Assembly (NCBI RefSeq): GCF_000308475.2
Contig: NZ_BAFT02000112.1
Coordinates: 62,001 to 126,000 of the forward strand
Source: Nocardia brasiliensis NBRC 14402
GTDB lineage: Bacteria > Actinomycetota > Actinomycetes > Mycobacteriales > Mycobacteriaceae
DNA: 64,000 nucleotides
Reading direction: 5' to 3'
Part shown: in pieces, positions 54,186 to 63,560 of the stretch
Numbering within the stretch: the first letter of the stretch is position 1
How the letters are laid out: each line of letters starts with the position of its first letter
Position numbers and translations under genes: made by a program
Notes under the pieces: generated by a model
Databases searched by the model: none
The model's input: the letters and a program-made list of their open reading frames with translations, nothing else
What the model was told of the DNA's origin: nothing

Positions 54186-54392
54186 CAATGCACCCGCCGA
54201 TAGCCGTCGGCCGCCATCGCAGATCCTGCCGCTTTATCCGTCATCACGGTCAACCCCCCACTGAGCTCGAACATCACAGACGCCATCACAATGTCCGGAG
54301 CAAATTAGTTTGTCAAATGATCCGACAGGTTTGTCAGTCTCTTTACAGCGCTGACCGGTGGTGGCTGCCGGCAACGCTTCCGGAAACGCGCG

Positions 54393-54420
54393 AAGGCACG
54401 GTCTGGGGAGACCGTGCCTT
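54393..54420 (-). terminator. Terminator of the rplN-rpsZ block
   Basis: AAGGCACGGTCT and its exact complement (12-base stem, 4-base loop), 40 bases after the rpsZ stop on the minus strand. It separates the right half of the spc operon from the T7SS genes. Between it and the gene start at 54185 nothing else is seen. Confidence 0.75.
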
Positions 54421-54460
54421 TGCGGGTGTTCAGTTGGGTGCGCTCACGTGGAGCGCGGGC

Positions 54461-54646
54461 TCACCAGGAGCTCTTGTGCACGCCCGGGAGCTCACCGCGG
54501 TGCGCCATTTCGCGCAGGCACACGCGGCAGAGGCCGAACTTGCGGTAGACCGCGTGGGGGCGGCCGCACCGCTGGCAGCGGGTGTACGCGCGGACCGCGA
54601 ACTTCGGCTTGGCGTTGGCCTTGTTGACCAGTGCTTTCTTAGCCAT
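54461..54646 (-). CDS. rpsZ: 30S ribosomal protein S14, zinc-binding type Z
   Basis: 61 residues, the type Z length. Four zinc-ligand Cys in CQRC and CRVC (C24, C27, C40, C43). Ends GVHKSSW. Last gene of the right half of the split spc operon; normally followed directly by rpsH. Confidence 0.97.
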   Translation of the reverse strand: MAKKALVNKANAKPKFAVRAYTRCQRCGRPHAVYRKFGLCRVCLREMAHRGELPGVHKSSW

Positions 54647-54650
54647 GGGC

Positions 54651-55217
54651 TCAGTTCTCCTTGAACGGGAAGCCGAGGTGCTTGAGCAGCGCGCGGCCTT
54701 CTTCGTTGTTGGTCGCGGTGGTCACCACGGTGATGTCCATGCCGCGCGGGCGGTCGATGGAGTCCACGTCGATCTCGTGGAACATCGACTGCTCGCTCAG
54801 GCCGAACGTGTAGTTGCCGTTGCCGTCGAACTGCTTCGGCGACAGACCGCGGAAGTCGCGGATACGCGGCAGCGCGATGGAGACCAGGCGATCCAGGAAC
54901 TCCCACATGCGGTCGCCGCGCAGGGTGACCTTCGCGCCGATCGGCATGCCTTCACGCAGCTTGAACTGCGCGATCGACTTGGTGGCCTTGCGGATCTCGG
55001 GCTTCTGGCCGGTGATCAGCTCGAGGTCCTTGACCGCGCCGTTGATCAGCTTCGCGTCGCGGGCGGCGTCGCCGACACCCATGTTCACGACGACCTTGAC
55101 GACGCCCGGGATCTGCATCACGTTGGCGTAGTCGAACTCGCTGTTCAGCGCGTCCTTGATCTCCGCGCGGTAGCGCTGCTTCAGCCGGGGCTGAACCTTG
55201 TTCTCAGTTGTCGTCAT
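54651..55217 (-). CDS. rplE: 50S ribosomal protein L5
   Basis: 188 residues from ATG 55217 (MTTTENKVQPRLKQRYR). L5 signatures NVMQIPGVVKVVVNMGVGDA, LRGDRMWEFLDRLVSIALPRIRDFRG, and TATNNEEGRALLKHLGFPF. Binds 5S rRNA. The 30-residue upstream extension lies inside rplX and is rejected. Confidence 0.97.
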   Translation of the reverse strand: MTTTENKVQPRLKQRYRAEIKDALNSEFDYANVMQIPGVVKVVVNMGVGDAARDAKLINGAVKDLELITGQKPEIRKATKSIAQFKLREGMPIGAKVTLRGDRMWEFLDRLVSIALPRIRDFRGLSPKQFDGNGNYTFGLSEQSMFHEIDVDSIDRPRGMDITVVTTATNNEEGRALLKHLGFPFKEN

Positions 55218-55218
55218 G

Positions 55219-55536
55219 TCAGATGTCCTTCCCGTTGTTACGGGAGATCCGGACCCGCTTGCCGCTCTCTTCGTCGGTCCGGTAGCCGACGCGGGTCGGC
55301 TTGCCATCGGAATCGACGACCATCACGTTGGAAACGTGGATCGGGGCTTCCTGGGTCACGATGCCGCCCGAGGAGGCGCCGCGCTGGTTGGCGGAGTTCG
55401 CGACGTGCTTCTTGATCCGGTTCACGCCCTCGACGAGGACCCGGTTCTGCGTCGGGTAGGCCTGGATGACCTTGCCCTTCGCGCCCTTGTCCTTACCCGA
55501 GATGACGAGCACGGTGTCGCCCTTGTGCACCTTCAT
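55219..55536 (-). CDS. rplX: 50S ribosomal protein L24
   Basis: 105 residues. KOW motif at the N-terminus (KVHKGDTVLVISGKDKGAKGK), the usual length. Separated from rplN and rplE by 1-2 bases. Confidence 0.96.
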   Translation of the reverse strand: MKVHKGDTVLVISGKDKGAKGKVIQAYPTQNRVLVEGVNRIKKHVANSANQRGASSGGIVTQEAPIHVSNVMVVDSDGKPTRVGYRTDEESGKRVRISRNNGKDI

Positions 55537-55538
55537 GG

Positions 55539-55907
55539 TCAGAGCACCTCCGGCGCCAGCGAGACGATCTTCATGAACTTCTTGTCGCGCAGCTCACGGC
55601 CGACCGGGCCGAAGATGCGGGTACCACGCGGGTCGTTGTCCGCCTTGATCAGCACGGCCGCGTTCTCGTCGAACTTGATGTACGAGCCATCCGGACGACG
55701 ACGCTCCTTGACGGTGCGCACGACGACGGCCTTGACCACGTCACCCCGCTTGACGTTGCCGCCGGGGATGGCGTCCTTCACGGTGGCGACGATGATGTCG
55801 CCGATACCGGCATAGCGACGCGACGAACCACCGAGAACGCGGATGCAAAGGATTTCCTTCGCGCCCGTGTTGTCGGCGACGCGCAGTCGCGACTCCTGCT
55901 GAATCAC
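55539..55907 (-). CDS. rplN: 50S ribosomal protein L14
   Basis: 122 residues from GTG 55907 (MIQQESRLRVADNTGAKE), behind AAGGAGG. Contains GGNVKRGDVVKAVVVRT and the closing block EVL. First gene of the right half of the spc operon, with a leader of about 165 bases. Confidence 0.97.
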   Translation of the reverse strand: MIQQESRLRVADNTGAKEILCIRVLGGSSRRYAGIGDIIVATVKDAIPGGNVKRGDVVKAVVVRTVKERRRPDGSYIKFDENAAVLIKADNDPRGTRIFGPVGRELRDKKFMKIVSLAPEVL

Positions 55908-56075
55908 TTCAGCCTCCTTGACCTGGATGTATACGCACGCCGGATTGCCGACCCGACGGGCATGGTCCGTTACCCTCCGGACGCGCGCCTGCCAGCGGTT
56001 TCGATGGATCTTGCGACCCGACCACTGGGGGTTCACTGCCGGATTGCGGGCATAGCTCCCGCAGGCAACCGGTCT

Positions 56076-56105
56076 AGTGTAGGCGGCCGCGCAGGTCCGG
56101 CCCAA
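56076..56105 (-). promoter_or_regulatory. Promoter of the rplN-rpsZ block
   Basis: Minus strand: -35 TTGGGC (56100-56105), 18-base spacer, -10 TACACT (56076-56081), followed by AGACCGGTTGC. Near-twin of the promoter upstream of rpsH (46511-46539). Confidence 0.65.
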
Positions 56106-56232
56106 ATCGGGGTCGCGGATCATGCCGCGCGGCCCGTCCGGGCACCCGGGCGAGTCACGATCCGCGGCTACCCTCGAACCGAGCAAGATCACTAAGGAGA
56201 CGCACCATTCGGCTCGACCGTACCGAAAGAGG

Positions 56233-58290
56233 ATGCCCTTGAACTCGCCTGCTCGCCCACGCCGCATCGATCGCCGCGTTTTCCTCGCCGCCCTGGGGGC
56301 GATACCCGCCGTCGCGGCGCTGACCGCGTGCACCCAGCGGTCCGAAGGATCGAAGGTCGAACTCACCGGCGTGGACCTGGCCGGCGCGGATCCGGCGATC
56401 CGCGCGCAGGACGATCTCTACCGCAATGTGAACGGCCTCTGGTTGCAGCAGTACCAATTGCCGCCGGATAAGTCGTCGTTCGGCGCATTCGACGAGGCGA
56501 ACGATCGCACCGAGCAGCAGTTACGCGGCATCGTCGAGGGCATCTCCGAGCCGCGGGCCGGCTCCACCGAACAGCAGGTCCGCGATCTCTACGACGCCAG
56601 GCTCGATCGCGCCGAGATCGAGCGACTCGGCACGGCACCGATCGCGGACCTGCTCGCCGCGATCGAGGGGGCGGCGACCAAGCCGGACCTGGCCCGGGTG
56701 ATGGGCGCACTGCCGATCGACGGACTGATCGGCCTGCAAGTCGTGGTAGATCAGAAGGACTCGGGGGCCTACATCGCGCAGCTGAGTCAGTCCGGTATCG
56801 ACGGCAATCTGGACGAGCAGTACTACCGCAAGCCCGAGTACGCCGAGCAGATGTCGGCGTACCGGACCTATCTGGAGCGCATCGCGGCAGGCGCGGGCCT
56901 GGCCGATCCCGCGGGTACCGCGCAACGGGTGTTCGACCTGGAGACCAAAATCGCCGCAGGCTATTGGGACAGCGTGCGTGACCGCGATCCCGACACCACC
57001 TACAACCTGCTCAGCTGGTCCGAGATGACCGGTCTCGCACCGCAATTCGATTGGGATCCATGGCTGGCGGGCAACACCGACCGGCCGAAGCAGCTCTTCG
57101 ACAAGGTGGTGGTCCGGCAGCCGTCGTTCCTCACCGCGGCGGGCCAGTTGTGGGCCGAGGTCGATATCGCGCAGTGGCGGGAATACCTGCGCGTGAGTGT
57201 GGTCAAGGACTTCGCGCAGTACCTGCCCGAGGCGATCGCGGACCCGGCCTTCGAATTCACCGGCAAAGTGTTGCAGGGCCTGGACCAACGCCCGGAGCCG
57301 TGGCGCGAGGGACTCGCCACGGTCAACCGGTATCTCGGCGAACCGTTCGGCAAACTGTATGTGGCCGAGCACTTTCCGGCAGCGGCGAAAGACCGCGCCA
57401 AGGCGTTGGTCGCCGATCTGATGGACGCGTATCGGCAGAACTTCACCGATTCCGAGTGGATGTCGCCGCAGACGAAGCAGGCCGCGATTGCCAAGCTGGA
57501 CAAGATAGTCGCCAAGATCGGCTACCCGGACCGCTGGATCGACTACGCCGAACTGCGGATCACCAAGGGCAAGTTGATCGAATCCATCAGGGCCGCACAC
57601 ACTTTCGAGGTCAAGCGCGCGTTCGCCAAACTCGGCACCCCGGTGGACAAGACAGAATGGGGCTTCCCGCCGCAGACGGTGAACGCCATGTACGACCCGA
57701 ACGCCAACCAGATCGCCTTCCCCGCCGCGATCCTGCAATCGCCGTTCTTCGACGCCGACGCGGTGGCCGCGGTCAACTTCGGCGGTATCGGCGCGGTGAT
57801 CGGGCACGAGATCGGGCACGGTTTCGACGATCAGGGCGCCAAGTACGACGGCGACGGCAACCGGCGCGACTGGTGGACCGCCGAGGACACGGCGAAATTC
57901 GAGGCCAAGACCCGGCAGTTGATCGGTCAGTACGACGCGCTGGTGCCGCAGGGCCTCGACCCGGGCAAGCACGTCAACGGCGCGCTGACGGTCGGCGAGA
58001 ACCTGGCCGACCTGCGCGGATTGCAGATCGCACTGGCCGCGTATCGCGCCGCGGCCCGGCGCGACGGTAAGGAGCCCGACGTCAAGACGATGTTCCTGTC
58101 CTGGGCCCGGATCTGGCGGCAGCGCGCGACCAAGCAGTACCAGGAGATACTGCTCGTCAAGGACGTGCACGCGCCCAACGAATTCCGCGCCAATCAGGTG
58201 GTCCGCAATATCGCCGAGTTCTACACCGCCTTCGGCGTCACCGAGCGCGACAAGCTGTTCCTGGCGCCGGACCAACGCGTCAGCCTCTGA
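56233..58290 (+). CDS. M13-family metallopeptidase lipoprotein
   Basis: 685 residues from ATG 56233; a TTG 6 bases later has the better spacing to AGAGG and may be used. N-terminus carries a twin-arginine signal (DRRVFLAALGA) and a lipobox (LTAC), so it is probably a Tat-exported lipoprotein. Neprilysin-type catalytic motif HEIGH (H525, E526, H529), third zinc ligand E589 in ENLADLRG, substrate-binding N-A-M-Y. Cleaves peptides outside the cytoplasm. Close paralogue of the next gene. Confidence 0.92.
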   Translation: MPLNSPARPRRIDRRVFLAALGAIPAVAALTACTQRSEGSKVELTGVDLAGADPAIRAQDDLYRNVNGLWLQQYQLPPDKSSFGAFDEANDRTEQQLRGIVEGISEPRAGSTEQQVRDLYDARLDRAEIERLGTAPIADLLAAIEGAATKPDLARVMGALPIDGLIGLQVVVDQKDSGAYIAQLSQSGIDGNLDEQYYRKPEYAEQMSAYRTYLERIAAGAGLADPAGTAQRVFDLETKIAAGYWDSVRDRDPDTTYNLLSWSEMTGLAPQFDWDPWLAGNTDRPKQLFDKVVVRQPSFLTAAGQLWAEVDIAQWREYLRVSVVKDFAQYLPEAIADPAFEFTGKVLQGLDQRPEPWREGLATVNRYLGEPFGKLYVAEHFPAAAKDRAKALVADLMDAYRQNFTDSEWMSPQTKQAAIAKLDKIVAKIGYPDRWIDYAELRITKGKLIESIRAAHTFEVKRAFAKLGTPVDKTEWGFPPQTVNAMYDPNANQIAFPAAILQSPFFDADAVAAVNFGGIGAVIGHEIGHGFDDQGAKYDGDGNRRDWWTAEDTAKFEAKTRQLIGQYDALVPQGLDPGKHVNGALTVGENLADLRGLQIALAAYRAAARRDGKEPDVKTMFLSWARIWRQRATKQYQEILLVKDVHAPNEFRANQVVRNIAEFYTAFGVTERDKLFLAPDQRVSL

Positions 58291-58385
58291 GATGGAAAGC
58301 CGGGTAGCGCCCGTGGCAGGTAGCCTCGGGCGAACAAGTTGGGCCTGACGAGGATGCGGCGGGCCGCATCGGGAGAGGAATCCTC

Positions 58386-60425
58386 GTGACACGTCTCGGA
58401 CAGCTGGACCGCCGTGCGTTCCTGATCGCGCTCGGCCTGGTGCCGGCCGCGGCCGCGTTGGCTTCCTGCTCGAGCGACTCCACGCAGCCGAGCAAGACGC
58501 TCACCGGTGTGGACCTGGGCGGCGCGGACGAGGCGATCCGGCCGCAGGACGATCTGTACCGGCACGTGAACGGCAAGTGGCTGCGCGAGTACCAGCTGCC
58601 GCCGGACAAGCCCGCCTTCGGTTCGACGAGCGAGGCCGCCGAGCGCACCGAACAGCAGTTGCGCGAGATCATCGACGGCATCAAGGATCCGAAGCCGGGT
58701 TCGGAGGAGCAGCAGATCCGCGATCTGTACGACGCGCGGGTGGACTGGGACGAGATCGAACGGCTCGGCATGAGCCCGCTGGCCGAGCTGTTCGACAAGG
58801 TCGACAAGGCGGCGACGAAGGCCGATCTGGCCAAGGTGATGGCGGAGCTGCCGATCAGCGGGTTGATCGGCATCGGGATCAGCATCGACCGGAAGAACTC
58901 GAACGCGTACGTGCCCTCGGTCGGACAGTCCGGCCTCGGCCTCGGTGAGCAGTACTTCCGCAAGCCCGAGCATGCCGAGGTGCTCGCGCAGTACCGGGTG
59001 TTCCTCGAACGTATCTGTGCGGGAGCGGGTTTCCCCGATCCGGCGGGTACGGCGCAGCGGGTGTTCGATCTGGAGAAGCGCATCGCGCCCGCGCACTGGG
59101 ACAACGTGCGCAACCGCGATGCCGACGCCACCTACAACGTGTTCAGCTGGGCCGAGATGACCGCTCTCGCACCGGGTTTCGACTGGGATCCGTGGATGGC
59201 CGGGAACACCGACCGGCCGCGCGAGCTGTTCGCGACGATGATCGTGGCCCAGCCGTCGTTCATCACGGCCGCGGGACAGCTGTGGACCGAGGTCGACATC
59301 CCCACCTGGCGTGACTTCTTGAAGCTGAGCGTGCTCCGCAACTACGCGCCGTATCTGCCGAAGGCCGTGAACGACGCGAACTTCGAGTTCAAGGGCAAGG
59401 TGCTCAACGGTCAGGACGAGCGCCCGGAGCGCTGGAAGTACGGCGTCGGGATCGTCAACGAACATCTCGGCGAGCAGCTCGGCAAAGTGTATGTGGACAA
59501 GCACTTTCCGCCCGAGGCGAAGCAGCGCGCGAAGGAAATGCTCGACGACGTGATCGCCGCGTACCGGGACAATTTCACCAACTCCTCGTGGATGTCGCCG
59601 GAGACCAGGAAGGCGTCGCTGGCGAAGCTGGACAAGATCGATCCCAAGATCGGTTATCCGGACAAGTGGGTCGACTACTCGCAGCTGAAGATCACCAAGG
59701 GCAAGCTGATCGAATCACTGCTCGCCATCAACACTTTCGAGAGCAAGCGCGCGTTCGCCCGGCTCGGTGGCCCGGTCGACAAGACCGAGTGGGGCATGTC
59801 GCCGCAGACGGTGAACGCCTACTACCAGGCGACCTCGAACCAGATCGTGTTCCCCGCCGCTTATCTGCAGCCGCCGTTCTTCGACAAGGATGCGCAGTCG
59901 GCGGTCAATTTCGGTGCGGTGGGTGCGACGATCGGTCACGAGATCGGTCACGGATTCGACGATCAGGGCTCGAAATACGACGGCGACGGCAACCGGCGCG
60001 ACTGGTGGACGCCGGAGGATCGGGCGAAGTTCGACGCGAAGAGCAAACAGCTCATCGATCAGTACAACGCCCTGGTGCCCGAGGGCCTGGACCCGAGCCA
60101 GCACATCAACGGGGAGCTCACCGTCGGTGAGAACCTCGCCGACCTGCGCGGCCTGCAGATCACGCTGGCCGCCTTCCGCATTTCGGAGAAACGGCGCGGG
60201 GTCGAGAATCCCGACTATCGGTCCATGTTCCTGTCTTGGGCGCGCAGTTGGCGGGAAAAGCAGACCAAAGAGCTGACGGTCCGGTACCTGGCCACCGACA
60301 CCCACTCCCCTGCCGAATTCCGCTGCAACCAGGTCGTGCGCAACCTGGCGGAGTTCTACACCGCTTTCGACGTGAAAGAGACGGACAAGCTGTTCCTGCC
60401 CCCGGACCAGCGCGTCACCTTCTGA
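58386..60425 (+). CDS. M13-family metallopeptidase lipoprotein
   Basis: 679 residues, GTG start behind GAGAGGAA. Twin-arginine signal (DRRAFLIALGL) and lipobox LASC. HEIGH at H518/E519/H522, third ligand E582 in ENLADLRG. Very similar to the preceding gene over its length; a tandem duplicate. Its last 11 bases overlap the opposite-strand gene at its end. Confidence 0.93.
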   Translation: MTRLGQLDRRAFLIALGLVPAAAALASCSSDSTQPSKTLTGVDLGGADEAIRPQDDLYRHVNGKWLREYQLPPDKPAFGSTSEAAERTEQQLREIIDGIKDPKPGSEEQQIRDLYDARVDWDEIERLGMSPLAELFDKVDKAATKADLAKVMAELPISGLIGIGISIDRKNSNAYVPSVGQSGLGLGEQYFRKPEHAEVLAQYRVFLERICAGAGFPDPAGTAQRVFDLEKRIAPAHWDNVRNRDADATYNVFSWAEMTALAPGFDWDPWMAGNTDRPRELFATMIVAQPSFITAAGQLWTEVDIPTWRDFLKLSVLRNYAPYLPKAVNDANFEFKGKVLNGQDERPERWKYGVGIVNEHLGEQLGKVYVDKHFPPEAKQRAKEMLDDVIAAYRDNFTNSSWMSPETRKASLAKLDKIDPKIGYPDKWVDYSQLKITKGKLIESLLAINTFESKRAFARLGGPVDKTEWGMSPQTVNAYYQATSNQIVFPAAYLQPPFFDKDAQSAVNFGAVGATIGHEIGHGFDDQGSKYDGDGNRRDWWTPEDRAKFDAKSKQLIDQYNALVPEGLDPSQHINGELTVGENLADLRGLQITLAAFRISEKRRGVENPDYRSMFLSWARSWREKQTKELTVRYLATDTHSPAEFRCNQVVRNLAEFYTAFDVKETDKLFLPPDQRVTF

Positions 60426-61563
60426 CTCGCGCGGGCTTGGGATACGGCCGCCATTTCCCGGGCTTGCGCGACGCCCGCCGTTCGGATTCGTTTGTGCCAC
60501 GCGCCCGCGACCATGCGCGGGACAGCGCGAGCAGGTTCTCCAGATTGGTGATGCGATCATCGGCGGGCGGCAGAATGGGCGAGCCGGGACCGTGATTCGT
60601 GCCCGGCGCGCCCCGGCGCTTCAGGTCGATGGCCGCAGCGATTCGGATCGCATAGCCGTGCATGGGGTCCGAGTGTCCCGAATCGGCCACGGGAGCAAAG
60701 TATTTCAGATGCATGAGGGCATCGCCGATCTCGACGGTCATCCGGTACAGCCGGGACGCGGAGTCCTGCTGGTCGAAACCCGACGCATGCAGCACTACCT
60801 CGGGCACCGCCGTCGTGAGGTCCTGCCACAGGGGCCGGAGCCGGCGGCAGTGGCGGCCGGTCCGGTCCCACTCGGCCCGGCGCAGCAGGGCATGGATCAA
60901 CGGGATCGCGACCAGCGAGATCAGCGAGAGCGCGGCGAGGAAAGTGCCGATCACCAGCAGTGGCCGCGGCGCCCCCGACGACGTGCCCGCCGCGACTCGC
61001 AGCGCGGAATCGAGTGAGGTGCCGATGCAATACGCGCCGAAGGTCAGCAACGCCAGGTAGGTCAGCTTCTCGTGCCGGACCGGACCCCCGCTGCGGAGCT
61101 CCCGCAGGCAGGCGCGCACGAGCAGCAAGCCGATCGCGGCCACGGCCACACCGACCACGGCCCACAGCGCGCCCTCCCAGTCGAGCGTGCGATGCAGCGG
61201 CACGCCCGCGGCCTCGACCGCCGCGCAGGCGAGCCAGACGATTCCGGCGATCGCCGCGCAGGCGTTGTATCTACGTTGACGACTCCGCACCGTCCGCGGG
61301 TCGGCACCGTTGAGCAGCATCGTGAACCCGAAGCAATGGGACAGGCCCAGCATGCCCACGGCGAAGAACACCCGCTGGCCGAACTCCGGATAGCCGAGCC
61401 CGGCCGCGGACACATACCCCAGCAACGAACCGAGATCCCAGCTCAGCGCATGGTTTATCAGCCGATCGGCGATCGTGTCGTGCACGAGCACCCAGCGGCC
61501 CCCGACCACCAGCGTATCGAGCACGAGGACGATCGCGATGAATGCGGGTGGTGCGGAGTCCAT
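60415..61563 (-). CDS. MAB_1171c-like membrane protein
   Basis: 382 residues from ATG 61563 (MDSAPPAFIAIVLVLDTL). About seven N-terminal membrane segments, then a cytoplasmic domain of about 160 residues with the family block RLYRMTVEIGDALMHLKYF and a closing LENLLALSRAW. MAB_1171c proteins are annotated as putative transporters but their substrate is unknown. A second member lies at 63561-64000, beyond the MFS gene. Confidence 0.8.
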   Translation of the reverse strand: MDSAPPAFIAIVLVLDTLVVGGRWVLVHDTIADRLINHALSWDLGSLLGYVSAAGLGYPEFGQRVFFAVGMLGLSHCFGFTMLLNGADPRTVRSRQRRYNACAAIAGIVWLACAAVEAAGVPLHRTLDWEGALWAVVGVAVAAIGLLLVRACLRELRSGGPVRHEKLTYLALLTFGAYCIGTSLDSALRVAAGTSSGAPRPLLVIGTFLAALSLISLVAIPLIHALLRRAEWDRTGRHCRRLRPLWQDLTTAVPEVVLHASGFDQQDSASRLYRMTVEIGDALMHLKYFAPVADSGHSDPMHGYAIRIAAAIDLKRRGAPGTNHGPGSPILPPADDRITNLENLLALSRAWSRARGTNESERRASRKPGKWRPYPKPARVRR

Positions 61564-61651
61564 CGGTGTCCAGCCTAGATTCCGCCGCCCGTACGGACCA
61601 CCCGGAATCTGCTGTGGCACACCCACGTCGACGTTACGGCGTCGACCGTTC

Positions 61652-63436
61652 TCACCGTGCGGCGACCGGAACCTGTTCGGCCAGTTCGTCGGCTTCGGCG
61701 AGTTCGGCCTGTTCGTCGTGCACGTACTTGTTGCCGGCGAAGTACGAGGCCACGGCGGCCAAGAGCATCATGACGGCGGCTGCCACGAACACGACGACGA
61801 GGCCGGTGTGGAACGGGCCGGTCAGCAGGTTCGGGAAGAATTCCTGACCGGTCAGGGTGTCGGAGTTGACGCCGGGTTTGGCCAATTCGCCGGTGGGACC
61901 GAGCAATTCCTGGATCGGGTTGAAGCCGAGGAACGCGGCGAACATGCTGGCGACCGGCGGCATCCCGGCGACCTCGGCGGCGGCGCTCGCGGACACGCCC
62001 TGCGCGCGCAGGCCGGTGTCCAGCGCCGAAGGCAGGCTGGCGGCGAGGCCGACGACCATGAGCGAGAAGAAGATTCCCATCGACAGCGCGTTGCCGCCGT
62101 TGAACAGGGTGCCGCGCATACCGGAGGCGGCGCCACGTTGCGCGGCGGGCACGCTGGACATGATGGCGGCGGTGTTGGGCGAGAAGAACAACCCGCTGCC
62201 GATGCCGTTCAGCAGCACGATCAGGGCAAACAGCCAGTAGTCGAAGTCGACGGGAATGATCAGCAGCAGCAAGAATGTCGCGGCCGAGATCAGCGCGCCG
62301 CCGGTGGTGAACAGGCGGGAGCCGTAGCGGTCCGAGAGCCATCCCGAAATCGGCCCGGCCGCAAGGAATCCCACGGTCAGCGGCAACAGGTAGATGCCCG
62401 CCCACAGCGGTGTCGACTCGAAGCTGTAGCCGTGCAACGGCAACCAGATGCCCTGCAACCAGATGATCAGCATGAACTGCATGCCGCCGCGGCCGATGGA
62501 CACCATCAGGTTGCTGAAGTTCCCCAGCCCGAAGGCCCGGTTACGGAACAGGCCCAGGTGGAACATCGGATCGGCGACCTTGCTCTCCACCACACAGAAC
62601 ACGCCGAGCAGCACGAGGCCGCCGAGCACCGAGCCCAGCACCCACGGGCTGGACCACCCGGTCGCGTGTCCGCCATAGGGCTGGATGCCGTACGTGATGC
62701 CGGTGAGCAGCGCGGTGAGACCGAGCCCGAAGGTGATCGTGCCCGCCCAGTCGACCTTGCCCGCCGAGCGGATGCCGACCTCGTGCAGCGAGCGGTAGGA
62801 CCAGAACGCGCCGAGCACGGCGATCGGCACGCTGACCCAGAACACCGCGCGCCAATCCCATTCCGACAGCACGCCACCGATGAGCAGCCCGAGGAACGAG
62901 CCCGCCACCGCCGCGACCATGTTGATGCCCAGCGCGGTGCCGCGCTGTTTCGCCGGGAAGGCGTCGGTGAGGATAGCCGCGGAATTGGCGGTCAACATGG
63001 CACCGCCGACGCCCTGCACCACACGCCAGATGATGATCCACATCGCGCCCGCGCCGCCGTGGAACGGATCGAAGGACAGGGCCAGCGCGCAGATCGCGAA
63101 GACGGCGAAACCCAGGTTGTACACCCGGACTCGGCCGAAGATGTCGCCGAGCCTGCCGAACATCACCACTAGCACGGCCGTCGCGAGCAGGTAACCCATC
63201 AGCATCCACAGCAGGTAGCCGACATTGCCGGCTTCGAGCGGGTTCAGACCGACGCCGCGGAAGATCGCGGGCAGCGAGATCAACACGATGGACGAGTTGA
63301 TCGCGGTGAGTAACACCCCGAGCGTGGTGTTGGTCAGCACGATCCACTTGTAGCGCGGATGGTCGCGGTCATAGCGCAGCCTGCGGCGGATGGTGTTGAC
63401 CTCGCCCAGGTCGAGATCGGTGGATGGCATCGGCAC
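61652..63436 (-). CDS. MFS drug exporter, DHA2 (14-helix) type
   Basis: 594 residues from GTG 63436 (5 bases after GAGGGG); ATG 63430 is an alternative. About 14 hydrophobic segments, motif A GRLGDIFGRVRVYN after helix 2, motif C-like GMRGTLFNGGNALSMG region. Matches EmrB/QacA-type proton-driven multidrug exporters. A well-formed promoter with a palindrome in its spacer lies directly upstream, pointing to repressor control. Confidence 0.9.
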   Translation of the reverse strand: MPMPSTDLDLGEVNTIRRRLRYDRDHPRYKWIVLTNTTLGVLLTAINSSIVLISLPAIFRGVGLNPLEAGNVGYLLWMLMGYLLATAVLVVMFGRLGDIFGRVRVYNLGFAVFAICALALSFDPFHGGAGAMWIIIWRVVQGVGGAMLTANSAAILTDAFPAKQRGTALGINMVAAVAGSFLGLLIGGVLSEWDWRAVFWVSVPIAVLGAFWSYRSLHEVGIRSAGKVDWAGTITFGLGLTALLTGITYGIQPYGGHATGWSSPWVLGSVLGGLVLLGVFCVVESKVADPMFHLGLFRNRAFGLGNFSNLMVSIGRGGMQFMLIIWLQGIWLPLHGYSFESTPLWAGIYLLPLTVGFLAAGPISGWLSDRYGSRLFTTGGALISAATFLLLLIIPVDFDYWLFALIVLLNGIGSGLFFSPNTAAIMSSVPAAQRGAASGMRGTLFNGGNALSMGIFFSLMVVGLAASLPSALDTGLRAQGVSASAAAEVAGMPPVASMFAAFLGFNPIQELLGPTGELAKPGVNSDTLTGQEFFPNLLTGPFHTGLVVVFVAAAVMMLLAAVASYFAGNKYVHDEQAELAEADELAEQVPVAAR

Positions 63437-63467
63437 GGCGTCCCCTCGCGATTCGTTATCTCCGCAA

Positions 63468-63496
63468 ACTATATAGTTAGCTGATCTAACCATCAA
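63468..63496 (-). promoter_or_regulatory. Promoter of the MFS exporter with embedded palindrome
   Basis: Minus strand: -35 TTGATG (63491-63496), 17-base spacer, -10 TATAGT (63468-63473). The spacer contains GTTAG-5 bases-CTAAC (63476-63490), a likely operator for a TetR- or MarR-type repressor not encoded in the window. Confidence 0.6.
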
Positions 63497-63560
63497 GATC
63501 GACCGGTGCGCTGCCAGGCTGGAGCCCGCGTTCGGCGCCGCGGCGAAGTAGGCCAGCCGG

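Noticed and set aside
56521..60560. Minus-strand frames over the M13 genes (623, 427 and 281 residues)
   Set aside because: Antisense shadows; the plus-strand frames carry HEIGH, signal peptides and ribosome sites.
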